DNA of 64,000 nucleotides from G963555815 sp965249615 [NCBI: bacterium] (GTDB taxonomy: Bacteria; UBA8248; JACPRG01). Every line of letters begins with the position of its first letter. Within the stretch, counting starts at the first letter, position 1. The DNA lies in NCBI GenBank assembly GCA_965249615.1, contig CBDFMI010000006.1, forward strand, positions 817,272-881,271. Reading direction: 5' to 3'. Shown piece by piece: positions 44,283-52,021 of this stretch. The notes beneath the pieces were generated by a model. The model ran no database searches. It worked only from the letters and a program-made list of their open reading frames with translations, and had not been told where the DNA came from. The position numbers and the translations under genes are program-made.

Positions 44283-44632
44283 GCGAGAGGCACAGGGCGG
44301 CCATGGTGCTTCACGCACATCTGGGACGGGAAAGGGCCATTTCTGCGTCCAACCTGTCGGAACTCCTCGGGCTCCCGGAGAGGAGGACCCGGGAGCTGGT
44401 GGCGAGCCTCATCAACGAACACGGCGTTCCCGTGGGGTCGTCGACCGAGAAGCCACCTGGCTATTACATCATCGTCGATCCGAAAGAGCTGGACGCTGTC
44501 TGTGCGTCCCTCAAGAGCCGGGCCCTCAAAATCCTCCTCAGACTATCCCGCCTCCAGAAGGCGTCTCTCGAAAAGGTTCTGGGTCAGCTCTCGCTGGAAC
44601 ACGCCAAGCAGTCAGGAAACGGTGGATCGTAA
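44279..44632 (+). CDS. winged-helix phage protein
   Basis: 117 residues with a winged-helix pattern (AISASNLSELLGLPERRTRELVASLINEHG across the first 50 residues, wing GYYIIVDP). A helical tail follows. Likely binds DNA in replication or regulation. Overlaps the previous gene in ATGA. Confidence 0.6.
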   Translation: MSERHRAAMVLHAHLGRERAISASNLSELLGLPERRTRELVASLINEHGVPVGSSTEKPPGYYIIVDPKELDAVCASLKSRALKILLRLSRLQKASLEKVLGQLSLEHAKQSGNGGS

Positions 44633-44772
44633 TGCCCGGGTTCGCCGAAGAGTGAGCGGCATGGAGCATGGAAGGTAGGACAGGCTGGCCGATGCCTGAC
44701 ATGGCTCTGGGGCTTGAGGGCACAGAGTCCCCCGAAGGCCCCGCCCGGGCAGAAACTTAGGAGGCGAAATCC

Positions 44773-45603
44773 ATGAGTGAAGAGACCCAGGCAGAGGGAA
44801 CAAGGGTAGAGGTTTTAGATCCAGAGGCCCACCCCCAAGGAGATTTCGAGCCGCCACAGGTGGTTGAGAGCGGCCCCCCGATTTCCGAATTCCTGACCCC
44901 CCACAAGTTGGACGAATTCGAGAAGACCGTCGAGCTTTTCAAGAGGTTCACCGTCTCCTGCTACAAATACACGCGGCCAACCCATTGGATTAAACAGGGC
45001 AAAAAGTATTGTCTTCAAGGTCCAGGGGCCGAAGCCCTGATGAACCCCCTGGGAATCTCATACGAACCCCCCGAATTTGTCCGCCAAGACGGCGAGGACG
45101 AAGACGGCAAATCCTTCTACATCATTTGGTGTTATGGGAGCGTGGCGTCCAGGGCCCTCGGGCGACACGGCTACTACATCGGGTCCTGTGACAGCCGGGA
45201 TCAGTTCTTCAGCGCACGACCGGGATGGAACCCTGGAACCGGGGAGCCCGACGTCAAGAAATCGGCCATGACGAATTGGTGTGTCAACGCCGTCTCCCGC
45301 CTCGCAGGAATTCGGGACCCTGACCCTGAGACGTTGAAGGCGGCCGGGATAGACCTCGCCGCCATCCCCGCGCCCGACTACTCAGGCAGGAAAACCCCCG
45401 AGGACGACACAAGGATCATCAGCGACGCCCAGAGAAAGAGGCTGTGGGCGATAGCCAAGAGGGCGGGGGTTTCCGAAGAGTCCCTCAAGAGATTCCTTTC
45501 CGACAACTACAACCTTCAGGACACAAAAAAGATTCTTCGCAAGGACTACAACGCCATCTGTGACGAAGTGGAGAAGGGCCTGAAGAATGAGCCAGCTGAC
45601 TGA
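44773..45603 (+). CDS. phage protein paired with a PD-(D/E)XK nuclease, possible recombination mediator
   Basis: 276 residues with CYKYTRPTHWIKQGKKYCLQ, SRALGRHGYYIGSCDSR and KSAMTNWCVNAVSRLAGIRD blocks. Phages place genes like this directly before a RecB/Cas4-like nuclease, suggesting an annealing or recombination partner. A C-terminal helical segment (SDAQRKRLWAIAKRAGVS) resembles domains found in such proteins. Overlaps the nuclease gene by 17 bases. Function inferred. Confidence 0.5.
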   Translation: MSEETQAEGTRVEVLDPEAHPQGDFEPPQVVESGPPISEFLTPHKLDEFEKTVELFKRFTVSCYKYTRPTHWIKQGKKYCLQGPGAEALMNPLGISYEPPEFVRQDGEDEDGKSFYIIWCYGSVASRALGRHGYYIGSCDSRDQFFSARPGWNPGTGEPDVKKSAMTNWCVNAVSRLAGIRDPDPETLKAAGIDLAAIPAPDYSGRKTPEDDTRIISDAQRKRLWAIAKRAGVSEESLKRFLSDNYNLQDTKKILRKDYNAICDEVEKGLKNEPAD

Positions 45604-46570
45604 TTATCTCCACGGGGCCGTCGAGAGGCGCGACAAGAAGCTCATCGCCAATTCCAAGAAGCGGCGGTGGGAGCGTAAGAACTGTTGGGCCTCTGATCTG
45701 GGGCCATGCGCCAGGGAGATGACGCTGGCCATCCTGCGTTGGGAGGAAAGGCCGGAGTTCGACGTGGGGCTCTTGGCAAGATTCGAGGCAGGGTCTAAGG
45801 CGGAGACTCCGGCAATATCGAGGATCCAGGAGCTTGGCGTCAAGGTAGTAGAGACTCAGTTGGGCTTCACGCTCAAGGGGCGGAAGGGGGGCATTGTCCT
45901 CTCAGGGAAATGCGACGGGAAGGTTCTAATAGAACGCGCCCGATACCCTTTCGACTACAAGACCGTGAGCCAGTTCGTCTTCCCCCGACTCAACACCGTC
46001 CAAGATTTCATGGACAGCCCCTTCCACAGAAAGTGGGTCCACCAACTGTGGTCCTACCTCATAGGGCATGGCCATGAGACGGGATTCCTTTGGCTGGACA
46101 ACCTCATCGGGGAATGGAAATTCATTGAGATTTCCCTGGACTACGGGGCCATGGAAGAACTGATCCAGCGATGCGAGACAGTCATGGACGCCGTGGCCGC
46201 CATCAGGGCAGGAGGGAAGGAGGAAGATCGTCTGCCCCCGTATCACATGGACCCGATGGTCTGCCAGACCTGTTGGGCGAAAAACAAGTTTTGCTTCCCG
46301 GGCCAGCAGTATGGGGGCGTGGGGTTTTGCACGGACCCAGAGAAGGTCGCTGTCGTCTCGGCCGAGCTAGACCGCCACCAGGAGATAAAACCCCTCTATC
46401 GAGAATACGACAGGCTCCATAACAGGCTAAAGGAGAGGTTCCGGGACACAGAGGGGCAGACCGTCATCGGGGACTACATCGTCCAAGGCCAGCCTCAACT
46501 TAAAATTGCGAGGCTCCAAGAAGAACAGCCCCAAGAGGAAGAGGGCAATGGCGGGCCCGTCCAGGCGTGA
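45587..46570 (+). CDS. PD-(D/E)XK (RecB/Cas4-like) exonuclease
   Basis: 327 residues. The nuclease core is visible as ISRIQELGVKVVETQLGF, SGKCDGKVLIE with the metal-binding Asp, and FDYKTVSQ with the Asp-x-Lys pair. Cysteines at the N-terminal DLGPCAREM and the C-terminal VCQTCWAKNKFCFPGQ could bind an iron-sulphur cluster, as in Cas4/AddB-type enzymes. Likely makes single-stranded ends for phage recombination with the upstream partner. Confidence 0.8.
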   Translation: MSQLTDYLHGAVERRDKKLIANSKKRRWERKNCWASDLGPCAREMTLAILRWEERPEFDVGLLARFEAGSKAETPAISRIQELGVKVVETQLGFTLKGRKGGIVLSGKCDGKVLIERARYPFDYKTVSQFVFPRLNTVQDFMDSPFHRKWVHQLWSYLIGHGHETGFLWLDNLIGEWKFIEISLDYGAMEELIQRCETVMDAVAAIRAGGKEEDRLPPYHMDPMVCQTCWAKNKFCFPGQQYGGVGFCTDPEKVAVVSAELDRHQEIKPLYREYDRLHNRLKERFRDTEGQTVIGDYIVQGQPQLKIARLQEEQPQEEEGNGGPVQA

Positions 46571-46637
46571 CTGGTGGCCATCCTTGCGAGGAAACGTCTT
46601 CCAGAGCAGGGCGGACAACCCGCCAAAGGAGGTAAGC

Positions 46638-46898
46638 ATGGGAGCGGAAGAGAAAGGCCAACGGCTTTTTGAGCCCACAACCCCAACCGCTGTCCTGGAA
46701 CCGCATGGTGAGAAGGAGCCCTGGGAACGTTCCGGGGATCCCATCCTCTGCCCACCCTTGGGCCCCTCTCCCTTGCTTGTCATGCTCAGAAAGCCCAAAA
46801 GACCCGCTCGAAGGAGGCGTGTTGTGGACAAGCTGTTGACCACCATCCTTCTCATAGTCATTGGGATTCTCTGGGGAATCGTGAGGGGGTGGTGGTGA
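46638..46898 (+). CDS. C-tail-anchored small protein before the endolysin
   Basis: 86 residues: a soluble Pro-rich part, a basic stretch (PKRPARRRRVVDK) and a C-terminal membrane helix (LLTTILLIVIGILWGIV). ATG 46638 follows AAAGGAGG. Its stop overlaps the endolysin start, so it may act in lysis; no family recognised. Confidence 0.5.
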   Translation: MGAEEKGQRLFEPTTPTAVLEPHGEKEPWERSGDPILCPPLGPSPLLVMLRKPKRPARRRRVVDKLLTTILLIVIGILWGIVRGWW

Positions 46899-47334
46899 AA
46901 ACTACGCCAGTCTCCGTATTCAGGGCAAAGGGCAACCACGACCTCCTTGGTCTGTGTGTCTGGGGGAGGCCAGGGGGGAGCGGCTTGAGGCCCAGGTAGG
47001 GGTCGCCTGGGTCGTCAGGAATAGGGTGGTGAGCCCTGTCAAGTGGTGGGGGAAGACCTACCTGAACGTAATCCTGAAACGCTGGCAATTCTCGGCCTTC
47101 AATCACGGCGACCCGAACAGAGAAAAGATGGCCTCGATTCCGCCTACCTCAAAAGACAAGGCCGTTAGACAGGCCCGGTGGGTTGCCTGGGGGGTTATCA
47201 GGGGGGACCTGAAGGACCCCACGAAGGGAGCCACTCACTACCACGACACCAGCATTAAGCCGCCAGAGTGGACCAAGAAGATGAAGAAGACCGTCCAGCT
47301 TGGGAGGCTGATTTTCTACAGGAGGGCAGCGTGA
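46892..47334 (+). pseudogene. SleB-like cell wall hydrolase (endolysin), frameshifted
   Basis: From GTG 46892 the frame gives KGNHDLLGLCVW. The family's next residues (GEARGERLEAQVGVAWVVRNR, in two blocks) are one frame away, with FSAFNHGDP and ATHYHDTSIKPPEW later. The shift lies in a run of five G at 46962-46966; a sixth G would restore the frame. The catalytic Glu of GEARGE is in the second frame, so translation from an internal GTG (46954) might still give a short form. Confidence 0.75.
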
Positions 47335-47335
47335 G

Positions 47336-47473
47336 ATGACCAAGGTTTTGTCTCATGGAGGTAATTGGGGGCTGAGGGGGAAGCGATACGGGATGGTCCA
47401 GGTTAGCAGAACCTCCCTGGACCATCTCTCCCCGAAGCCCCCCGCCCCACTTGAAGGAGTGATTGATGCCTAA
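47336..47473 (+). CDS. small phage ORF after endolysin
   Basis: 45 codons, ATG two bases after the endolysin stop with AGGAGGG upstream; its stop overlaps the next gene by eight bases. No family recognised; supported by packing only. Confidence 0.35.
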   Translation: MTKVLSHGGNWGLRGKRYGMVQVSRTSLDHLSPKPPAPLEGVIDA

Positions 47474-47759
47474 GAAATCCAGAGACAAAGGGGCCCGCTG
47501 ACTCCGCGAAGCGAAGGCTCTCTTGGAGAGCCTCGGAAATGGGGTCGCTACCTGCCACGGCACAGGCATGGAGGACGTGGAAGGAGGGGACCTTTGGGTG
47601 AATAAAAGCACCTTCATCCAGGTTCGTTGTGGCGCAGGTTCATACGTCCCAAGGGCTCTCTATAAGCATGTTGAGAAATGCCGTATTGCCCTTGTTAAGA
47701 GGGTAGGACCGAAGGATCGGAATTATCCATGGTTGAAGATTGAAAGAATTGATCCATGA
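47466..47759 (+). pseudogene. small nuclease-like gene (VRR-NUC/Holliday-resolvase-like) with in-frame TGA
   Basis: The frame opens MPKKSRDKGAR, is stopped by TGA at 47499-47501, and continues LREAKALLESLGNGVA, then EDVEGGDLWV and FIQVRCGAGSYVPR. The pattern resembles small phage nucleases with an RDKGAR-x-E start and a later D...(E/Q)V(K/R) pair. CGA to TGA is the simplest cause. Truncation probably inactivates it. Confidence 0.55.
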
Positions 47760-48106
47760 AAGCCAAAACTGCCACTCCGACACGCCTCATGTCCATCAAG
47801 GATGCCGCCTCCTACCTCGGGATCGGCAGGACGACGATGTACCACACAATAAAGAGAGCCTTCTGGCTATCGTTCAAGCGACACATATCCCGGGTCAAAG
47901 TAAGGCAAGGGAACTCAAGGCGGGGACAAGCGAGAAAAGGGCTTGCCCGAGGTGTGGCGATCCTCGGAGCGAGACGTGGTTTCGGCTATGCGGCAGCACG
48001 TCTTGACCACAAGGGAAAGGCCCTCTCTAGCCTTCTTGTGGAATCCAAAGACATAGGCTGGAAGTCCTTGTGGTTGTACCGCAAATACAACCCCCTTTTG
48101 GAGTGA
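47756..48106 (+). CDS. excisionase-like HTH start with an atypical tail (possibly frameshifted)
   Basis: The first 35 residues (MSIKDAASYLGIGRTTMYHTI) are a MerR/excisionase-type helix-turn-helix. The remaining sequence is basic and unlike the family. In another frame the same DNA reads SLLAIVQATHIPGQSKAREL and a zinc-ribbon-like CPRCGDPRSETW. A frameshift around 47860 would join the two. Confidence 0.4.
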   Translation: MKAKTATPTRLMSIKDAASYLGIGRTTMYHTIKRAFWLSFKRHISRVKVRQGNSRRGQARKGLARGVAILGARRGFGYAAARLDHKGKALSSLLVESKDIGWKSLWLYRKYNPLLE

Positions 48107-48253
48107 GACATGTGGGCTGAGGGATAGCGAAGCTCCCCACGACTTCACGAGCGATCCCTTGGCGCCAGGGGATATGTCCGCCTGCTGTGCAAGGCGTGGC
48201 AAGAGAGGCCCTGTGGAAAACCCCGAACGAAATTTGCACATATAAGGCATTAA

Positions 48254-48383
48254 AGATCTAGATCTAGATCTAGATCTAGATCTAAGAACCAAGAACTAAG
48301 AAAAACCTAAGAACTAAAAGAATATCGTGTTTTTAAGATAAAGACCTTAAAAACACTCACCCCTAAAACCGAAGTTTTAGGGG
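48254..48383 (+). other. candidate phage replication origin
   Basis: A 300-base non-coding gap. Five tandem AGATCT (48254-48283), AAGAAC-type repeats (48284-48316), a perfect 11-base inverted repeat GTGTTTTTAAG/CTTAAAAACAC (48327-48337, 48346-48356), and a perfect 10-base hairpin CCCCTAAAAC-CGAA-GTTTTAGGGG (48360-48383). All lie just before a replication-type gene. AT-rich against a GC-rich background. Confidence 0.5.
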
Positions 48384-48406
48384 GGCGCTAGATTTCAGGA
48401 ATCGAG

Positions 48407-48820
48407 ATGGAAAGAATCAAAGGGACACAAGGCCGATACCCCGTGGAATTCGAGGTGTTCTGGAAGACCTACCCTAGAGACGAAGGGAAGCTCCAAGCCT
48501 TTAAGGAATGGAAAAGGCAAAAGCCAGACAAAGAAAAAATACAGGACATCAATGAGGGGGTGGAGCATCGAAAGAAGGCGGAGGCCCAAGCTGAAAAGGA
48601 AGGTGAATTCTTCCCGGCTTGGCCTCACGCGGAGAGGTTTCTTAAACATAGACGTTGGGAGGATCGGTTCCCTTTGAAGGCCGAGAAGAGAGAGAAGCAC
48701 GAAGAGGTCCCCAGGTGTCCCGAGTGCAACACCTTGCTTTGCAATAACAGGGATTATGGGAACAGGTATTGCGCCGAATGCCGGGATGTGGTGCCTGTGG
48801 GAGAGGTTGTGTGGCGGTAG
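48407..48820 (+). CDS. phage replication protein, O-like C-terminal type
   Basis: 137 residues. The block FEVFWKTYPRDEGKLQAFKEW and WPHAERFLKHRRWEDRF is common at the C-terminal part of phage replisome organisers. A zinc ribbon follows (CPECN ... CAEC). The N-terminal DNA-binding domain usual for O proteins is missing, and an origin-like region lies directly upstream. Ends with TAG. Confidence 0.6.
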   Translation: MERIKGTQGRYPVEFEVFWKTYPRDEGKLQAFKEWKRQKPDKEKIQDINEGVEHRKKAEAQAEKEGEFFPAWPHAERFLKHRRWEDRFPLKAEKREKHEEVPRCPECNTLLCNNRDYGNRYCAECRDVVPVGEVVWR

Positions 48821-48896
48821 AGAAGAAGCCCGACAGCTGTGAGCGGTGCAAAACGTCTGGACCCTCAGTCGGCGAAACGGGTATCTGGTGAAGCCC

Positions 48897-49184
48897 ATGC
48901 CTAACACTCAACAGCGTCTTGTCTCTATCCCGGAGGCCGCGAGGCTTCTGGGTATCGGCAAGACGAAGGCTTACGAGCTTGTGGCTCAGGGGTTCCTTCC
49001 AGTCGTGGAAATCGGCCGGGCCCGTAGGATAGACTTATCTGACTTGGACAACCTCATCGAGTCGTTGAAGATCTACCACCAAAACGGGGAGGCCCAAAAT
49101 GGCGGACAAGAGAAAACTGCCTCAAGGAGTATTCCGAAGGCCGGAAAGCAAAAATTTATGGATCGCCTACGACGGACGGCGTGA
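48897..49184 (+). CDS. excisionase-type helix-turn-helix protein
   Basis: 95 residues with RLVSIPEAARLLGIGKTKAYELVAQGFLPV, the excisionase/MerR-like HTH, and a wing ending RRIDLSDLDNLIE. It overlaps the integrase gene by 86 bases, the usual xis-int arrangement. Confidence 0.8.
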   Translation: MPNTQQRLVSIPEAARLLGIGKTKAYELVAQGFLPVVEIGRARRIDLSDLDNLIESLKIYHQNGEAQNGGQEKTASRSIPKAGKQKFMDRLRRTA

Positions 49185-50211
49185 GAGCGTCGGGTCCCCT
49201 GGACTCGAAGACGCTAAACGCCTTCTCTCGATCCGTAAATCCCAAGCCATCCAGGGGACACTCGGGGTGGTTGATCTCAAGAATGTTTCTTTCGAAGACC
49301 TCGCGGAGCTACTCGTCGGGGACTACCGAGCCAACGACAAGAAGAACCTAAAGAGGGTGATGGGGATTGTGGGACGGCTGTGGGATTTCTTCGGCAAGGA
49401 TAAAGCCGTGGCCATCACCACCGAAAAAGTCAACTCCTTCATCGCTTTCAGGAAAGGGCAGACCACAAGGACAGGCAGGACCCCTACGAATGCCACCATC
49501 AATCGGGAACTGTCGGCCCTCAAGCGGATGTTTTCCCTGGGGCAGAAGGCCGACCGGGTGCTGAAGGTTCCATACATTCCCAAGCTGGCAGAAAACAATG
49601 CTCGAGAAGGCTTCTTCGAACAGGACGAATTCACGTTGATTAAGGGGGCTCTCCCTGCGTCGTTGAGGCTCTTAGCAACAGCCGCCTACTACACGGGCAT
49701 GAGGGCGGGAGAGCTTCTAGACCTTCAATGGCCAGCTATCGACCTGATAGACGGAAGAATATCTCTTGCGCCAGGGGACACGAAGAATGGGCAGGGGCGC
49801 ACGGTGTTTATGAGCCCTGAGCTTCTTGAGGGTATGAGGGCTCAGAAGGACGACCTGGACAGGAATCACCCTGGGTGCCCCTGGGTCTTTCATAGGACCG
49901 GGAAGCGCATTAAATCCTACAAAGAAGGGTGGGCGACAGCTTGTAGAAGGGTAGGGCTTGAGGGAAAGATGTTTCACGACCTCCGACGAACAGCGGTGAG
50001 GAACATGGTCAGAGCGGGCGTCCCCGAGATAGTGGCAATGAGAGTGTCAGGCCACAGGACGCGCTCAGTCTTCGACCGCTACAACATCGTGAGCGAAGGG
50101 GACTTGGCGCGAGCGGCTCAGCTGGTCGGGTCTTTCCATGGGGCTGAAAAAGGCGGGACTCTCGAGAAGGCCGAGGGGATCGTGGCGGCCGCGCAGGGGC
50201 AAGATGAATAG
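49099..50211 (+). CDS. int: tyrosine site-specific integrase
   Basis: 370 residues. An N-terminal arm-binding region and a core-binding SAM-like domain (about 60-165), then the catalytic domain. First Arg in TGMRAGELLDL, Lys region GDTKNGQGR, the box HDLRRTAVRNM (His and Arg), SGHRTRSVFDRY with second His and the Tyr nucleophile. It lies 82 bases from attR. Recombines attP with the tRNA-Leu 3' end. Confidence 0.95.
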   Translation: MADKRKLPQGVFRRPESKNLWIAYDGRRESVGSPGLEDAKRLLSIRKSQAIQGTLGVVDLKNVSFEDLAELLVGDYRANDKKNLKRVMGIVGRLWDFFGKDKAVAITTEKVNSFIAFRKGQTTRTGRTPTNATINRELSALKRMFSLGQKADRVLKVPYIPKLAENNAREGFFEQDEFTLIKGALPASLRLLATAAYYTGMRAGELLDLQWPAIDLIDGRISLAPGDTKNGQGRTVFMSPELLEGMRAQKDDLDRNHPGCPWVFHRTGKRIKSYKEGWATACRRVGLEGKMFHDLRRTAVRNMVRAGVPEIVAMRVSGHRTRSVFDRYNIVSEGDLARAAQLVGSFHGAEKGGTLEKAEGIVAAAQGQDE

Positions 50212-50218
50212 CCCGCGT

Positions 50219-50271
50219 TTCACAGTTCGTTCACAGTTGCCCACCCGCGAAGGGGACTTTTGTTTCACAGT
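50219..50271 (+). promoter_or_regulatory. candidate integrase arm-type repeats, right side
   Basis: TTCACAGT at 50219-50226, 50230-50237 and 50264-50271 between int and attR, the first two on an 11-base period. The 19-base string at 50219-50237 also occurs at 14700-14718. Confidence 0.45.
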
Positions 50272-50292
50272 CCCACGCAACTTATTGAATTG

Positions 50293-50352
50293 TGGTGCCG
50301 GGGGCGGGAGTCGAACCCGCACGGGGGTTGCCCCCCGGGGGATTTTGAGTCC
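50293..50352. repeat. attR core (60 bp)
   Basis: Identical to attL 12437-12496; forms the 3' part of the intact tRNA-Leu(CAA). Confidence 0.95.
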
Positions 50353-50380
50353 CCTGCGTCTTCCATTCCGCCACCCCGGC
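50293..50380 (-). tRNA. tRNA-Leu (anticodon CAA), integration target
   Basis: 88 bases with encoded CCA; acceptor GCCGGGG/CCCCGGC, long variable arm, TTCGACTC T-loop. The anticodon loop is CTCAAAA, anticodon CAA, reading UUG. The 5' 28 bases are host DNA and the 3' 60 bases come from the phage, so the gene was rebuilt on integration. Confidence 0.95.
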
Positions 50381-50412
50381 TTTCTGGGTCGCCTAGCTTA
50401 CACTACGCCTCC

Positions 50413-50676
50413 TTACCGGGTGAAGAGATAGGCGACGAAAGTCCCCCCTAAGACGACGACCGCCCCCCAGACAATCCGGCCCTCCGTCTTCTTCGCCCGC
50501 AGCCAGTCTTCGCGGGATTCATAGCCGCCGAAATTTTCAGAGCCCCCTTCGCGTCGTTCTGAGAAGTTTCGGAGTCCAAAATAGAGGGTCACGAGGAGGA
50601 GATAGACGAGGGCCCCCGGTCTGCCTCCCAGGCCGGCGCTCACGAGGAGGCCTATCAGCACTAGGCAGCCGAACAT
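50413..50676 (-). CDS. small membrane protein
   Basis: 87 residues with two hydrophobic helices at the N-terminus (about residues 2-33), a charged middle and a C-terminal helix (IVWGAVVVLGGTFVAYLF). No family recognised. First host gene after the prophage. The 170 bases beyond it hold nothing I recognise. Confidence 0.5.
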   Translation of the reverse strand: MFGCLVLIGLLVSAGLGGRPGALVYLLLVTLYFGLRNFSERREGGSENFGGYESREDWLRAKKTEGRIVWGAVVVLGGTFVAYLFTR

Positions 50677-50847
50677 GACCGCCAGGCTGAAAAGCCCCTC
50701 TCCGCGGGGAAGCGCCTCAGTTGATTCTTCAAAGGAGAAAGATGGAGGAAAGAGAAATGGCCCAAAAGATGTTCGTGTAAGTTCACCAGTGGATCACCGT
50801 CACTTCTAACCGAAACGCGCAGGCCGCAACATCTGGCCCGGGCCTGC

Positions 50848-51075
50848 CTACGAGCCGGTCGTCTCTTCATTCCTGCCGCCCGGGCGTCCGGCCTTCGGGG
50901 GCCCTCCGATGACGTGCCCATGTATCTTGAGACCGGCCTTAATCAGGCAAAGGGCGAGGAGGCCGTCCCCGATCAGCTCTATGGCCCCGATCCCCGAAAA
51001 GATGAAAACAAGGGAGAGCAGGGTCAGAAACATCCACACGAGAGATCTAAGGACTCGCCGTCGATTCATTTCCAC
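50848..51075 (-). CDS. small membrane protein
   Basis: 75 residues with two hydrophobic segments (LVWMFLTLLSLVFIFSGIG and LIGDGLLALCLI) and a basic, Gly/Pro-rich tail. Unknown function. Confidence 0.45.
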   Translation of the reverse strand: MEMNRRRVLRSLVWMFLTLLSLVFIFSGIGAIELIGDGLLALCLIKAGLKIHGHVIGGPPKAGRPGGRNEETTGS

Positions 51076-51257
51076 GCTCTTCGCAAGGGATCTCCGCCGC
51101 CTGGACTCGATTATAGATCACGGGACCGCTGAATCAGTCCTCCTCCCGTGTGGGGGTCTGAAAGGGAACCCCCCGGCTCCGGGCCTGCTGGCACTTGGAG
51201 ATCGACCCGGCATGATAGAATGCAGCGTGTGGGATGTACTTTTAAGGGAAAGGGAAC

Positions 51258-51929
51258 ATGCCTCAGCCCATCGTTCAGAAGACGCTCTATGTCCTGAAGA
51301 CTTATCTTCGGGACTATCCCATCTCAAACGGCAGCTGGCAGTACTTCGACAAGTACGGTGTCCTTCAGCAGCCATGGTCCGTCCGCGACGACAAACAGGC
51401 CTTTGTCTTTCGCACAGATGAGGGGGAAGGGCGATTAAACGCCCTCATCGTGAGCTACTACGACCCGGGAGAGCCCGGGGCCAAGAAAAAGAAGGCGGCT
51501 GAGGAGGAGGACGAGGTTGAGAAGCCGGCTGTCCAGGTCCTGCTGCCTTATATCAATGCGGTCGCCTGGTATCCGGAAGGGCAGGATGCCACGAATCCTT
51601 ACGCCGAGGAGACTTTTCACTTCTTTCACCCAGCGGGGAGCGGTCGATTTGTAGGGGGTCACTTCCAGGGTGGCATCGGACATTGGATGGAGAAGCGCGA
51701 CGAGCTTAGGTCGTCAGCGGAGCGCCTGACGGATGTGCAGCTGGAGCGTCTGAAGGAGATTCAAGACCCCAAGGTGCAAGAGGCCATCGCCGAGGTCTTT
51801 ACGAACGCGTCTCCTTTGGGCAAGGAGGAGTTCCAGACGGGTCTGGAAGCTGTTCTTAAGTCGACGGCTCACATCCGGCCCTACTGGAAGACGCTCGATA
51901 TCTATGAGATGCCAAAGGGGTTCAAGTAA
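51258..51929 (+). CDS. conserved hypothetical soluble protein
   Basis: 223 residues, no signal or membrane segment. A Lys/Glu-rich linker (KKKKAAEEEDEVEK) splits two halves; the second has AETFHFF-like and GRFVGGHFQGG blocks and a helical C-terminus. I do not recognise a family. AAGGGAAAGGGAAC precedes ATG. Confidence 0.55.
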   Translation: MPQPIVQKTLYVLKTYLRDYPISNGSWQYFDKYGVLQQPWSVRDDKQAFVFRTDEGEGRLNALIVSYYDPGEPGAKKKKAAEEEDEVEKPAVQVLLPYINAVAWYPEGQDATNPYAEETFHFFHPAGSGRFVGGHFQGGIGHWMEKRDELRSSAERLTDVQLERLKEIQDPKVQEAIAEVFTNASPLGKEEFQTGLEAVLKSTAHIRPYWKTLDIYEMPKGFK

Positions 51930-52021
51930 CAATTTTGGCCGACACCTCCCCAGAGAGTATTTTCGAGGCGGGGTAGTTGTCAGGCTGAGATAGCGTTTTT
52001 GATCTGACAGGAGAGAGGCCC

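Larger units (their letters stand above)
12437..50352 (+). mobile_element. temperate podophage prophage integrated in tRNA-Leu(CAA)
   Basis: Bounded by two identical 60-base cores (12437-12496 and 50293-50352) matching the 3' part of tRNA-Leu, with a tyrosine integrase beside the right end. It holds terminase, portal, scaffold, capsid, T7-like tail tubular and internal virion proteins, fibre, holin, repressor/Cro switch, recombination, replication and excisionase genes. There is no phage RNA polymerase, unlike virulent T7. At least four genes contain stop codons or frameshifts, so inducibility is doubtful. Confidence 0.95.

Noticed and set aside
47499-47501. TGA read as selenocysteine in the small nuclease-like gene
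   Set aside because: The family has no Sec/Cys at this place and no SECIS-like hairpin was seen just after the codon.
48254-48283. AGATCT repeats as a CRISPR array
   Set aside because: The unit is six bases with no spacers and no cas genes nearby.
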